The notes: generated from the sequence alone by a model not told the origin. A stretch of DNA of 64,000 nt from Paenisporosarcina antarctica (GCF_004367585.1 NZ_CP038015.1:3416001-3480000), one strand, 5' to 3'; counted from the first letter of the stretch, positions 7,700 through 16,628 are shown. Translations and numbers: made by a program.

Positions 7700-7939
7700 T
7701 TACTTATCCCATTCCATTCTAAATTCTGCGTAAGAGGTAGGTGTTTCATATAACCGTGCAAATTCTACTGCTATTCCCTCAACAATCTTAGGTTTTGAGT
7801 CAATTCCTTCCTCCATTTTCTTGTAAATCCAATACACCATATTTTCTGCTGTTGTATTCACGGGTGGTAACAACTCATTCCAATATGTAAGGTCTCCCCC
7901 ATATTTCTGCAATCCATCTACAATTTTAAAACCAAACAT
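7700..7939 (-). CDS. 6-pyruvoyl-tetrahydropterin synthase/QueD-like protein, C-terminal half only
   Basis: The 79-aa product matches the second half of the PTPS/QueD fold. PPVNTTAENMVYWIYKKMEEG is followed by RLYETPTSYAEF, whose Glu is a conserved catalytic/substrate residue in the family. Full-length members have about 120-145 aa, and an N-terminal half with the zinc His residues. That half is absent here, and the D-H pair normally before the LNE-like segment is replaced by KYGGDL. Yet there is an excellent RBS (AAAGGAGGAAG) at the right distance from ATG 7939, so the short form may be translated. It is either a remnant or a repurposed small protein. Upstream frames (7952-8197) do not continue the fold. 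Confidence 0.6.
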   Translation of the reverse strand: MFGFKIVDGLQKYGGDLTYWNELLPPVNTTAENMVYWIYKKMEEGIDSKPKIVEGIAVEFARLYETPTSYAEFRMEWDK

Positions 7940-8408
7940 TTTCTTCCTCCTTTAAGAATCTACAGATGATTTAAGTATCAGTTTAAAGAATAGGACTTGC
8001 CTTCTATTTAGGTCTAGTGATTTCCGTTTCAGGCGGATGCTTTCCACTGCAATCATTCTCCTTTTAAAAATCAACAGTGATACCAATATAGTTTTAAAAG
8101 TAAATATAAAAAATTGTCCTATCTTGTAAAATAAAAGTACCCAATATATAGATAGGACGTTCAGGTTTGGATCACTTATTCCAAAATAAACGGTCAAATC
8201 AAGCCTGGTTTATCATCAAAATAAACAGCCAAATAGTACCCAAATTAGCACCTCATTTGGAGGTTTTTTTATAATTAACAGAAAAATTTAAAGGTGAAAA
8301 TGGATATTGTTGGTATAATAAATAAAAGATATTTCTTTAATGAACTAATGATGCAGGTTAGTTGAGCGTAATATATTAGAAAAATCGAAAAAAGAGGAGT
8401 GTTAAATA

Positions 8409-8756
8409 ATGGATGATTCGATTGGTTACGTTATGGTCGCATTTATAATAATAGGTACAACATACGGTTTAGTTAGACAAATCCAACATATTATGACTAT
8501 CCAACGAATTAGAAAAACAGATTTATCTAATTACAAAAGGTCATTAATTGGATACTATCTAGAGTCTGGGTCACTTTTGGGTTTTCTCATTTCTTTTACA
8601 TTAAACGTATTAGTCGGAATACAAATAATCCAGTCAAGTCTAGTTACAAGTGATAAAACTGTTTTAAGTTGTTTTATATTTCTTGGTATATTTTTAATTA
8701 CTAAATTGATAGTCATTCCTAAAAACAGTAAACAACACAAATTATTAAAGGGATAA
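8409..8756 (+). CDS. hypothetical three-helix membrane protein (115 aa)
   Basis: An unrecognised protein with hydrophobic segments at about residues 6-22, 55-75 and 85-103, separated by a basic loop containing RQIQHIM and RIRKTDLSNYKR, and a lysine-rich C-terminus. The start is well supported by AGAGGAG about 9 nt before ATG. It is isolated and lies opposite the ATPase gene. Nothing in the sequence suggests a substrate or partner. Confidence 0.6.
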   Translation: MDDSIGYVMVAFIIIGTTYGLVRQIQHIMTIQRIRKTDLSNYKRSLIGYYLESGSLLGFLISFTLNVLVGIQIIQSSLVTSDKTVLSCFIFLGIFLITKLIVIPKNSKQHKLLKG

Positions 8757-8758
8757 CG

Positions 8759-9024
8759 GGATGCTTTATTAAATTATCGTTTGGTATTGAACTAACGGGC
8801 AACTGGGTTCTTGTCACATTAATTTTATTTATTTTCTTATCTTTTATAAAATGGGGAAAAGCTCCCCGCTTTACTAAAGATACAAAGTATTTTAGGAAGT
8901 TCTTTATAGCTTCATCCCCACGGGTAATAGCTATGACCCAATTATTTTATGGTAAGGATTATTCTCTTATAGTAATAAAACTTAACCCATATCTTTTCAT
9001 AATTACAGTGATATTTAACACTTA
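8759..9024 (+). other. open frame without a start codon, possible gene remnant
   Basis: A frame of about 88 codons runs from just behind the 115-aa gene to a TAA at 9022, with a hydrophobic helix (VLVTLILFIFLSFIKW) and then FRKFFIASSPRVIAM and FYGKDYSLIVIK. It has no ATG, GTG or TTG near its beginning and no RBS. It looks like the tail of a membrane protein gene that has lost its start, perhaps once fused to or following the upstream gene. Unidentified. Confidence 0.3.
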
Positions 9025-9026
9025 AT

Positions 9027-10946
9027 TTACGCATTGTCGATTATTTGTTTTCCACCGAATACATTAATTATTTTATCTTTGATTGTTTGTTTTTTTTCAC
9101 TGAATCTGATCAAGCGCATTGAGTTTAGAATAACAATCAATACACTCACTTCATGTATAAACATTCCTGATGCTAAATGTACGTTTCCTGCGAGTACACC
9201 AATTAACAACACAAAGACGATTGAAATAGCTATAAAAATATTTTGTTTCATATTTCGCATTGTTTTTTTAGATAATGAATAAGCATGAGAAAACTGCATA
9301 AGTTTATCGGCCATTAATACGACATCAGCAGTTTCCATGGATATGTCAGTTCCACCTTCGCCCATCGCTACTCCTATATCGGCTGTGGCAATTGCTGGCG
9401 CGTCATTGATACCGTCACCTGCCATGGCTACGACGTGTCCTTGCATTTTTAACTTTTTAATAAATTCAACTTTGTCTTCTGGCAATAATTCTGCATGAAA
9501 CTCATCCAAGCCTAGTTCGTTTGATACTAATGCAGCGGTGTGTCTATTATCTCCTGTTAGCATAATCACTTTTCGAATCCCATTTTTCCTCATTTCTTCT
9601 AAAGCCATAGAAGCATCTTCACGAATCTGATCGGCAATCGAGATTATGCCAGCTATTTGTCCATCAATTGCTGAAAAAATAGCTGTATTCCCTATTTTTT
9701 CTCGAGCTAATGCAAAATTTTCTGCTTCTTTTGAGATCATGATTCCTTCAGCATTCATCAATTTCCGGTTTCCTACAACTAGCACGTGATCATCTACTTT
9801 GGCTCGGATACCATTTCCCTTTATAATATCCACAGCTTTTGGTTTATAGCTTACATTGATATGTTTTTTTTGTGCTTCTTTAACAATAGTTCTACCCAAA
9901 TGATGTTCAGATGTGGTTTCTGCAAGCGCCACTAACCTTAATAATTCATCTGTTTCGTAATTGTTGAAGGTTTGGATATTTGTTACTTCTGGTTTGCCTT
10001 TTGTGAGAGTACCGGTTTTATCCAACACCAATGTGTTTACTTTGGAGAATCTATCCATTATTTCTCCACCTTTTATTAGAACACCATTTTTAGCGCCATT
10101 ACCGATACCAGCTACGTTAGAAACCGGGGCTCCAATTACCAAAGCACCTGGACAAGCAATTACCAAAAAGGTAATGGACAAGTGCAAATCTCGGGTAATG
10201 AAAAAAATGACAATGGATAATAAAGCAACTATGGGTGTATAGATGTTTGCAAATTTATCCAATACCTTCTGTGCTTTTGATTTTGATTCTTGTGCTTCTT
10301 CCACAAGCTCAATAATTTTAGCGAAAGTAGTGTCATCACCAACCTTTTCAGCCACAATTTCAATATATCCATTGTCTACAATCGTTCCACTAAATACTTT
10401 ATCCGCTATTCGTTTTGAAGCAGGCATTGATTCACCAGTTATAACTGCTTCATTTAAATATGCATGGCCAATTACAATACTTCCATCCACCGGCACTTTT
10501 CCACCCGCTCGAATAATAATGTGATCACCTTCTATTACTTCTTCAACAGGAACAAAAATATTCTCACCACCGCGTATCAGCAATGCTTCTTGAGGGGCCA
10601 TATCGATTAAGTTTTTTAATGAAGAGCGTGTTTTTTCTAGTGTTCTTACTTCCAAATATGCTCCGAATAAGAACAAGAACGTCACAACGGCAGACTCCGT
10701 GTATTCTTGGATGAAAAGAGCACCAATCACAGCAACTGTTACTAATAATTCTATGCTAAAAGCCTTCATTCGCAATGCTTGGTAAGCTTTCATAGAAATC
10801 GGAACACTTGCAATAATTGTTGCAAGAATAAGAGTGAAATCTACATATTTTGAATTACCTAGGAGATTTAAGGCAAATCCAAAGACTATGAGAAACCCTG
10901 ATATAGCGGTAATTTTATTTTTATATTTATTCACTATTTGAATCAC
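9027..10946 (-). CDS. heavy-metal P1B-type ATPase with CPG in place of CPC/SPC
   Basis: A 639-aa transition-metal efflux pump. The phosphatase loop TGES is at 170-173, the phosphorylated Asp at 309 in DKTGTLTKG, and the hinge GDGINDAPA near 515. It has no N-terminal metal-binding domain. Two family-defining motifs differ. The metal site in transmembrane helix 6 is ACPGALVIG (265-267) rather than CPC or SPC, and the HP dipeptide of the nucleotide domain is SEHHLG (348-349). Helix 8 has HEVSVLIVILN, closest to the HE-type helix of P1B-4 pumps (Co/Fe/Zn). Metal specificity cannot be assigned. The start is GTG behind AAGGAGGAG. A lone HMA domain is encoded 59 nt upstream. Confidence 0.88.
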   Translation of the reverse strand: MIQIVNKYKNKITAISGFLIVFGFALNLLGNSKYVDFTLILATIIASVPISMKAYQALRMKAFSIELLVTVAVIGALFIQEYTESAVVTFLFLFGAYLEVRTLEKTRSSLKNLIDMAPQEALLIRGGENIFVPVEEVIEGDHIIIRAGGKVPVDGSIVIGHAYLNEAVITGESMPASKRIADKVFSGTIVDNGYIEIVAEKVGDDTTFAKIIELVEEAQESKSKAQKVLDKFANIYTPIVALLSIVIFFITRDLHLSITFLVIACPGALVIGAPVSNVAGIGNGAKNGVLIKGGEIMDRFSKVNTLVLDKTGTLTKGKPEVTNIQTFNNYETDELLRLVALAETTSEHHLGRTIVKEAQKKHINVSYKPKAVDIIKGNGIRAKVDDHVLVVGNRKLMNAEGIMISKEAENFALAREKIGNTAIFSAIDGQIAGIISIADQIREDASMALEEMRKNGIRKVIMLTGDNRHTAALVSNELGLDEFHAELLPEDKVEFIKKLKMQGHVVAMAGDGINDAPAIATADIGVAMGEGGTDISMETADVVLMADKLMQFSHAYSLSKKTMRNMKQNIFIAISIVFVLLIGVLAGNVHLASGMFIHEVSVLIVILNSMRLIRFSEKKQTIKDKIINVFGGKQIIDNA

Positions 10947-11005
10947 TTTTAACTCCTCCTTCTCTATTATTTAGCGACAAATTTTGATTACAACGTCATC
11001 TTTGA

Positions 11006-11242
11006 TTATTCATTTTTCTTGCTCTTAACTTTCACCGATAAAACTGGATACCCTAATTTTTGAATTGTTTCTCCGATTTTTTTTGCATCTATCTGCGTAT
11101 CATCAAATTCTGTTCGTACATTGCTAGAGTTAAAGAAAACTTTTGCTGAAGCCACGCCATTTATTTTAGAAAGTGTAGTTTCAATTTTTTTGATACATGA
11201 TGGACAAGTTAATGATTCTAATTGAAAAACTGCTTTTACCAT
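11006..11242 (-). CDS. stand-alone heavy-metal-associated (HMA) domain protein
   Basis: This 78-aa protein has one ferredoxin-like HMA fold with the metal motif LTCPSCIKKIE (Cys13 and Cys16) and a lysine-rich tail. Such proteins bind a soft metal and hand it to a P1B ATPase. The pump encoded next lacks an HMA domain, so the pair looks like a split pump. The family motif is usually MxCxxC; here the Met position is Leu. AGGAGG precedes the ATG. A TTGAT-N4-ATCAA box lies 61 bases upstream of the start. Confidence 0.88.
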   Translation of the reverse strand: MVKAVFQLESLTCPSCIKKIETTLSKINGVASAKVFFNSSNVRTEFDDTQIDAKKIGETIQKLGYPVLSVKVKSKKNE

Positions 11243-11302
11243 TATTTTTTCCTCCTATTGTTTTACATATTCTAATCTTAAAATAAAACTTGAATTAATA
11301 AC

Positions 11303-11316
11303 TTGATGTAAATCAA
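11303..11316. promoter_or_regulatory. FNR-type box upstream of the HMA/ATPase genes
   Basis: TTGAT-GTAA-ATCAA is a perfect match to the FNR consensus TTGAT-N4-ATCAA. It lies 61 bases upstream of the HMA start on the minus strand. The second Crp/Fnr gene at 12598, whose recognition helix is of the FNR kind, is the likely partner. Confidence 0.6.
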
Positions 11317-11560
11317 TATTCACAAACTTTATTTCTTTTTAATCAAAGTTTCGAAATGAATAGAAAAACAAAACAGGGTATTAATAAGCTTGGCCACTGA
11401 AAAATTCTATATGAAATTTTAAGTTAATGATTAAGATAAATTTGATATTGCCCCCTATTAGAAAAGAAAATAGCGTTACTTTTTCAGGAACTAAGATGAC
11501 ACTGCTGGTTTTTCATTCCGATTGTCAGTTGGAAAATTTGAAGTCCATATTTGAGGATGA

Positions 11561-11653
11561 CCACTTGAACAAATAAATGAAATATTTGACCGTACGAGTA
11601 GTGGTCAAATTAGCGGTCGTGTTGTTATCACAACAGATAAATCACAAGGTTAA
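11561..11653 (+). pseudogene. alcohol dehydrogenase C-terminal remnant
   Basis: After a stop codon, a 30-codon frame reads PLEQINEIFDRTSSGQISGR followed by VVITT, the typical end of a zinc-dependent medium-chain dehydrogenase. No upstream coding part is present. The rest of 11317-11688 holds no recognisable gene. Confidence 0.5.
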
Positions 11654-11688
11654 ATTGAAATCGATTCACATTGAATACTTCATCATCT

Positions 11689-11721
11689 AAAAAACACTCT
11701 CCATCATTACTTGGAGAGTGT
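11689..11721 (-). terminator. minus-strand terminator hairpin
   Basis: ACACTCTCC and GGAGAGTGT form a perfect 9-bp stem (11694-11702 and 11713-11721). On the minus strand it is followed by TTTTTT. No intact minus-strand gene lies to its right, so it may be left over from a lost gene or may block antisense transcription from the flavodoxin region. Confidence 0.6.
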
Positions 11722-11744
11722 CGTTGTAAATTTTTATACATAAA

Positions 11745-11760
11745 CTTGATATACATCAAG
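11745..11760. promoter_or_regulatory. FNR-type box upstream of the flavodoxin gene
   Basis: CTTGAT-ATAC-ATCAAG is a perfect inverted repeat and a perfect TTGAT-N4-ATCAA match. It ends 110 bases before the flavodoxin ATG at 11871. Confidence 0.6.
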
Positions 11761-11870
11761 GAGTTTTGAAACATTCTAATTTAAGATGAGTACACAAGGA
11801 GATTAAAAATTAATTGAGTAATAATCACTTCATTTTTAATACTCTTTCGAATGAAAAAGGAGTGTTTTTT

Positions 11871-12353
11871 ATGAAACAAATACTCATCCATTATACGAGT
11901 GAAACCGGCAATACAGATCAAATTGCCAATTTACTAAAACAACACTTAGAAAAAAGAGGATTCGCTATCACTATGAAGCAAATCGGACTAGAAGATATAG
12001 TAAATATTTCAGAACTTCATCAATTTGATGGCATTCTTTTCGGCACATATACGTACTTCGATGGCGAACTACCTTTTGAAATTGAAGTTTATTATGATTT
12101 TCTCGAAGAAATAGATTTGACTGGTACTGTTGTTGGTGTTTTCGGATCCGGCGACACATCTTACGCCTTATTCTGCCATGCTGTGGACTTAATGAAAAAG
12201 CAATTTGAACAAACTCATGCGACTGTCATTAACCACACCGTGAAAGTGGACCTGTATCCTGAAGATGAAGAAACACTGGCAGCCATCAAGAAATTAGCAG
12301 ATCAATTTGAGGATGCATTGATACATTCTTTACCAGTTGGAAATCCATGTTAG
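11871..12353 (+). CDS. flavodoxin
   Basis: A 160-aa FMN-binding electron carrier. It starts MKQILIHYTSETGNTDQIAN, in which YTSETGNT is the phosphate-binding loop of FMN; FGTYTYFDGELP and VFGSGDTSYALFC are the two later FMN loops. The length is typical of short-chain flavodoxins. The longer frame from 11814 is rejected because AAAAGGAG lies 8 bases before ATG 11871. An FNR-type box upstream suggests use under low oxygen, for example as a donor to radical SAM or other reductive enzymes nearby (inference). Confidence 0.92.
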   Translation: MKQILIHYTSETGNTDQIANLLKQHLEKRGFAITMKQIGLEDIVNISELHQFDGILFGTYTYFDGELPFEIEVYYDFLEEIDLTGTVVGVFGSGDTSYALFCHAVDLMKKQFEQTHATVINHTVKVDLYPEDEETLAAIKKLADQFEDALIHSLPVGNPC

Positions 12354-12597
12354 TGCGTTCACTTTTCAAAAAGCAGAATGTATATTTTTTGAATTAATTC
12401 ATTGAAGGTTGATAATTAAGAGTGAAAAAGTTAATAATGGATATATATTTTGTATTCCTCTTACTAAGTTTTTTATTGAGTAGCGAATCCATTCAACCTT
12501 AGAATCAAAGATATACAATTTCCCCAATTTTAAACTTGATCTATTAAACTTTTAAGGGTATTTTTTCACAATACACAGACATTAGGGGAGGGTATAC

Positions 12598-13305
12598 ATG
12601 AGCAATAAAGAATCGTGCAACCATTATAAGGAAGGAACAAAGGAAAGTTACAAATTGTGCATCTCCCTCGTTCCGATTTTTAATCATCTTGATCAACTTG
12701 AAATGGAAGAAATTGTCCATACAATCAAATCGCTTACACTCAAGCGGAAAGAACTGCTTTACAACGCTGGAGAAGATTCCAATTCCATGTATATCGTTAA
12801 TAAAGGTAGATTAAAAATTTATCGTTTATCAGAACTGGGTAAAGAACAGCTTATTCGTATTGTGAGTCCAGGTGAATTTACAGGTGAGTTAGCACTTTTC
12901 AAAAAATCAAGCCATGAAAACTACGCAGAAGCGATGGAACAGACTGAAGTTTGCATGATGACTGGTACAGATCTTTATGAGTTTCTGTTAAAATACCCAC
13001 AGATTTCCTTGAAAATACTTACTGAATTCTCCAACCGGCTTGACCGGACGGAAAGCCAGATAACTAGTTTTGCAACAGAAGATGTAGAAACACGTATCGC
13101 CCTTTATATAGCTGAACAGTATGAAGGAAGCCGATCCATGGAAATCCAGCTGCCTATGTCCCGGAAAGACCTTGCTTCCTATCTCGGGACGACTCCTGAA
13201 ACCATCAGCAGAAAGTTAGCTAAATTCGAAGAAGAAGGTTGGATTCAGCAGAAAGGCCAGCGTGGTTTCCAGATTTTAGACTTAGACGCATTATTGCTCG
13301 TCTAA
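12598..13305 (+). CDS. Crp/Fnr-family regulator with N-terminal cysteines (FNR/FLP-like)
   Basis: A 235-aa regulator. The N-terminal segment holds Cys7 and Cys21, and Cys119 lies in the barrel (TEVCMMTG), an arrangement that could ligate an Fe-S cluster or form a redox disulfide as in FLP proteins. The sensory barrel spans about 30-140 (SMYIVNKGRLKIYR). The winged helix is DLASYLGTTPETISRKLAKF at about 196-215. The P-E-T-I-S-R recognition motif is like E. coli FNR, which reads TTGAT. Two perfect TTGAT-N4-ATCAA boxes lie upstream. The RBS is AGGGGAGGG. Its GC content looks higher than that of its surroundings. Confidence 0.88.
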   Translation: MSNKESCNHYKEGTKESYKLCISLVPIFNHLDQLEMEEIVHTIKSLTLKRKELLYNAGEDSNSMYIVNKGRLKIYRLSELGKEQLIRIVSPGEFTGELALFKKSSHENYAEAMEQTEVCMMTGTDLYEFLLKYPQISLKILTEFSNRLDRTESQITSFATEDVETRIALYIAEQYEGSRSMEIQLPMSRKDLASYLGTTPETISRKLAKFEEEGWIQQKGQRGFQILDLDALLLV

Positions 13306-13386
13306 GACTACATCTCTAAGATTCTAAATACATGCCGTAGCGACAATTTGCTTCAAATTTAGTCTACTTACTAAATTCGACTAGTC

Positions 13387-13426
13387 GTGCCAAACCCAAG
13401 TGTTTCATGGGTTTGGCACTTTTTTA
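13387..13426 (+). terminator. terminator downstream of the second crp/fnr gene
   Basis: A perfect 12-bp stem: GTGCCAAACCCA (13387-13398) pairs with TGGGTTTGGCAC (13408-13419), followed by TTTTTT. Confidence 0.9.
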
Positions 13427-14064
13427 CGTACTCCACTTTAAATCTACACGGGGTGGGAAATGAATAGTTGCAACAAATAATGGCTCTCCCTACTTACCTT
13501 CTGATATCCCAGAAACCGCAAAAGGAATCGAAACTGTCAGTTTATGGGCAATAATTTCTGACATAAGTCGAGACGACCAGGGTCACAGATGCAATAAAAG
13601 CTGTTTCATCTGTTCTTAGAGCTATACCGATAATAGTATAAATGATTGCTCCTCCGATACTTGCAAGAGTCATGAGTAAAATGATGGTTAAATCCAATAT
13701 CCGTTCTAATCTTCTTCAAGAGTAAGATGACTCTTCAGTTTAATGATGGTGCTGGCAAATGAACTTCCCAGACATCATAACCACCAACCCTGGGACTGCT
13801 TTAATTAATTAAAGTATATTAAAGCAACAAAACACAATATTTTTTAATGGAAGGAGTCTTATCATTCCATAAAATATACTAACGTTTGCGTTGGAAAATA
13901 AAGAAATAACCCAACTGAGCTACCAACTCAAAGATGGGTTATTTTTTATGACTATAGTATAGGTGTTGATAAGATCAATATCGTATAAACTTCTAGAAAC
14001 AACACTTGTGCATAATAATTTGCATTTAAAATTCTAGCAATCTACTAATCTCGGATTCATGTGA
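13427..14064. other. non-coding stretch with a possible membrane-protein remnant
   Basis: No intact gene. On the minus strand about 13555-13725 there is a hydrophobic open frame (LTIILLMTLASIGGAIIY) without a start that ends at a TAA near 13555; I cannot name it. At 13780-13806 lies a partial copy of the GTCCCTGGGAC repeat family. A hairpin at 13905-13943 is listed separately. Confidence 0.4.
13905..13943. terminator. hairpin downstream of the hexuronate operon
   Basis: AATAACCCA (13905-13913) pairs with TGGGTTATT (13935-13943). T-runs flank it on both strands, the better one on plus (TTTTTT). It is the nearest terminator-like structure after the eda stop codon on the minus strand. Confidence 0.5.
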
Positions 14065-14682
14065 CTAGTGAACCTTTTCTACCCATTCCTTCGCCATGTT
14101 ACGTAGAGTTTTCCAATCTTGCGCTGCAATTACTTTTTTATCGAGCAACGCACTGCCTGCTCCTACCGCAATTGCTCCAGCATCTAAATAAGAACGAGCA
14201 TTATCAGCATCGATTCCTCCAGTAACCATTATTGGAATGTGACTTAATGGACCTTTAACATCTTTAACGAACCCGGGTCCGAGCGACGAGGCAGGGAATA
14301 GTTTTACAGCTATTGCACCAGCATCATATGCACGCAACATTTCACTCGGAGTGAATACACCAGGGATCATAGGTATCCCTCTTGCTACTGCATACTGGAT
14401 GACTTCTTCTTGTAGAACAGGAGCCACAATAAATTGTGCACCCGCTTCTATTGCACGATGACAATCATTAATGGATAAGATAGTTCCTGCGCCTATCAGC
14501 ATTTTGTCACCAAATTTCGTAACACTATTACGGATAATTTCCTCAACTCGTTCTGTCTCCATCGTAATTTCCACAATATGAATACCACTGTCATATAAAG
14601 CACTTATAATCTCATCTGCATATTCATAAGGAATTTTGCGTAGGACAGGTACGAGTGGATTATCTTTTAAAAAATTCAACAT
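14065..14682 (-). CDS. eda: KDPG / 4-hydroxy-2-oxoglutarate aldolase
   Basis: A 205-aa class I aldolase that splits 2-keto-3-deoxy-6-phosphogluconate into pyruvate and glyceraldehyde-3-phosphate. The TIM-barrel motifs are intact: EITMET with the general acid/base Glu, LIGAGTIL, and AIAVKLFPAS with the Schiff-base Lys. The length is normal. It is the last gene of the hexuronate operon, 9 nt after kdgK, with RBS GTAGGTG. It completes the route from glucuronate or galacturonate-derived fructuronate to central metabolism. Confidence 0.95.
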   Translation of the reverse strand: MLNFLKDNPLVPVLRKIPYEYADEIISALYDSGIHIVEITMETERVEEIIRNSVTKFGDKMLIGAGTILSINDCHRAIEAGAQFIVAPVLQEEVIQYAVARGIPMIPGVFTPSEMLRAYDAGAIAVKLFPASSLGPGFVKDVKGPLSHIPIMVTGGIDADNARSYLDAGAIAVGAGSALLDKKVIAAQDWKTLRNMAKEWVEKVH

Positions 14683-14691
14683 TTTTCACAC

Positions 14692-15639
14692 CTACCTCAC
14701 TATGATTTCGCGTTTCCCAAGAAATTGTTCAACTTCTTCCAAGTAAGGCAAGCCTTCATTATCTCCGTTAACCTGAACAACCATGGCTCCAATCGCATTG
14801 GCAAAAGTCAGTCGTTCTTCAATTGACCATCCTTGAAGCAGACCATACAAATATCCCGAATCAAATCCGTCTCCCGCTCCAACTGTGTCTACTACTTTTG
14901 TCACTGGATATCCCGGTACGTGTTTCCATGCACCATCAACTAAAGCATACGAGCCCTTGTCAGCATCTTTCATCACGACAGACTTAAATTGGTAAGAAGA
15001 CAATTTTTTTAGTAATTCATCTTCATTTTTTGAGTCAAATAGTAATTCTAGTTCATCACGCGAGGTTAGCAAATGGTCCACGTAAGGTAAATATGTAAGC
15101 AATGTTTCTCTGGCTTCCTCAGCAGACCAAAGGCGCAATCGAATATTTGGATCGAAGGATACTACAATCCCTTTCTCTTTAGCCCACACCAGAGCACGCA
15201 AGGTAATTGCTCGGTTTTGCTCTAGAATTGCACAAAATACCCCTGTTAAATGGATAATCTTTGCTCGGCTCATATACTCAAAAGGCAAAGATTCAGGTGA
15301 AAGCGTTTCTGTTGGTGAAGGAAGACGATAATAGAACGTACGACCGTCTCCCGTTTCTTGAACTTCTTTAAAGTTGAGTGATGTTGCGTAACCAGGCATA
15401 AGATGTACTTCACTGATATCTACGCCTTCACCACGAACTGTATTGATAATATGTCGCCCAAACTCATCCTTACCTAACCGACTTATCCATCCAGCATCGA
15501 GACCAAGGCGAGCACAACCAAGCATGACATTTAGTTCGGCACCGCCAATTTTTCTTTCAAATGTATTAACGAAACGTAAAGGTCCTTTTGTGGAAGGATC
15601 GAATGTAATCATGCCATCTCCAATTGTTATAATATCCAT
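14692..15639 (-). CDS. kdgK: 2-keto-3-deoxygluconate kinase
   Basis: A 315-aa PfkB/ribokinase-family kinase that phosphorylates KDG to KDPG. N-terminal ITIGDGMITF and GGAELNVMLGCARLGL are followed near the C-terminus by DTVGAGDGFDSGYLYG, which carries the catalytic Asp and the anion hole. The neighbours (uxuA, uxuB, eda) fix the substrate as KDG rather than another sugar. The gap to uxuB is 134 nt and contains a 7-bp hairpin (GACTCTT, 15747-15753, with 15768-15774) directly after the uxuB stop, perhaps an mRNA processing or attenuation element. The RBS is GAAAGGAGATG. Confidence 0.93.
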   Translation of the reverse strand: MDIITIGDGMITFDPSTKGPLRFVNTFERKIGGAELNVMLGCARLGLDAGWISRLGKDEFGRHIINTVRGEGVDISEVHLMPGYATSLNFKEVQETGDGRTFYYRLPSPTETLSPESLPFEYMSRAKIIHLTGVFCAILEQNRAITLRALVWAKEKGIVVSFDPNIRLRLWSAEEARETLLTYLPYVDHLLTSRDELELLFDSKNEDELLKKLSSYQFKSVVMKDADKGSYALVDGAWKHVPGYPVTKVVDTVGAGDGFDSGYLYGLLQGWSIEERLTFANAIGAMVVQVNGDNEGLPYLEEVEQFLGKREIIVR

Positions 15640-15773
15640 CTTGTCTCATCTCCTTTCGCACTATTTGACCAACTTTGATACTCCAGTAGCATGATTACAT
15701 CAATTAACTAATATGGCCCTTACTCCCTATTCCACTTCAACATCTTGACTCTTGTGAATTTATCCCAAAGAGT

Positions 15774-16628
15774 CTATACTCCTGAATACCCCATGAACCC
15801 ACCATCAACTGGGACTGTGATTCCAGTTACAAAACCAGACATATTGTCATCCACTAACCATAACATTGTTCCAAGTAAGTCTTCAGGCTTACCAAACCGT
15901 TTCATTGGCGTATGTGAAATAATTTTATTGGATCTTGGTGTTAAAGATCCATCTTCATTTGTTAATAAATTTTTGTTTTGTTCCGTTAAGAAGAAACCTG
16001 GTGCAATTGCATTAACACGCACACCCGCATCTGCAAAATGAACCGCTAACCATTGTGTAAGATTTTCGATGCCCGCTTTTGCAGCACTATATGCTGGAAC
16101 CTTTGTCATTGGAGACGGTGCACTCATTGACGACATATTGACCACAACCGACCCTTTACGATTCAGCATATCCTTCGCAAAAATTTGAGTCGGAATTAGT
16201 GTTCCTAGAATATTTAAATCAAAAACAAAACCGAATCCTTCTTTTGTTAAATCAAAAAACGTTTGTATATTTTTATCTTCCAAATCTCCGGTTTCAAATG
16301 TTTCTTTTGTAGTAATTCCTTGGGAGTGATTCCCACCTGCTCCATTAATCAAAATATCGCATAAACCGAACTTTTCTGTTATTTCTAAGTGAGCACGTTG
16401 CACACTTTCTTTGTTCAATACGTCACAAGCAATAGCGATTGCTTGTCCCCCAGCACTGATTATATTACTCTCTACTACTTTGCCTTTTTCTAAAGTCCGG
16501 TTAAGAATGGCAACCTTTACCCCTTGTCGTCCTAATTCTCTTGCCATTGCACTACAAAGCACTCCACTTCCGCCTGTAATGACTGCTACTTTCCCTTTTA
16601 AATTTTCATTGATTCCCAACATACTCAC
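15774..16628 (-). CDS. uxuB: D-mannonate oxidoreductase (fructuronate reductase), SDR type
   Basis: A 284-aa short-chain dehydrogenase. The cofactor loop is [16 protein letters not shown] (about residues 17-32), NGAGGNHS follows, and the catalytic Ser and Tyr-Lys lie in MSSMSAP and [11 protein letters not shown]. It reduces fructuronate to mannonate. The family is the SDR type found in Bacillus and not the long-chain UxuB of E. coli. The GTG start overlaps the uxuA stop by 4 nt (GTGA); the ATG two codons later is the alternative start. Substrate assignment rests on the adjacent uxuA and uxaC. Confidence 0.88.
   Translation of the reverse strand: MSMLGINENLKGKVAVITGGSGVLCSAMARELGRQGVKVAILNRTLEKGKVVESNIISAGGQAIAIACDVLNKESVQRAHLEITEKFGLCDILINGAGGNHSQGITTKETFETGDLEDKNIQTFFDLTKEGFGFVFDLNILGTLIPTQIFAKDMLNRKGSVVVNMSSMSAPSPMTKVPAYSAAKAGIENLTQWLAVHFADAGVRVNAIAPGFFLTEQNKNLLTNEDGSLTPRSNKIISHTPMKRFGKPEDLLGTMLWLVDDNMSGFVTGITVPVDGGFMGYSGV

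Noticed and set aside
7952-8197. Minus-strand 81-codon frame upstream of the QueD-like gene
   Set aside because: It does not encode the missing N-terminal half of the PTPS fold, has no RBS and no family resemblance.
9961-10524. Two 93-codon plus-strand frames
   Set aside because: They are shadows on the opposite strand of the P1B ATPase gene.
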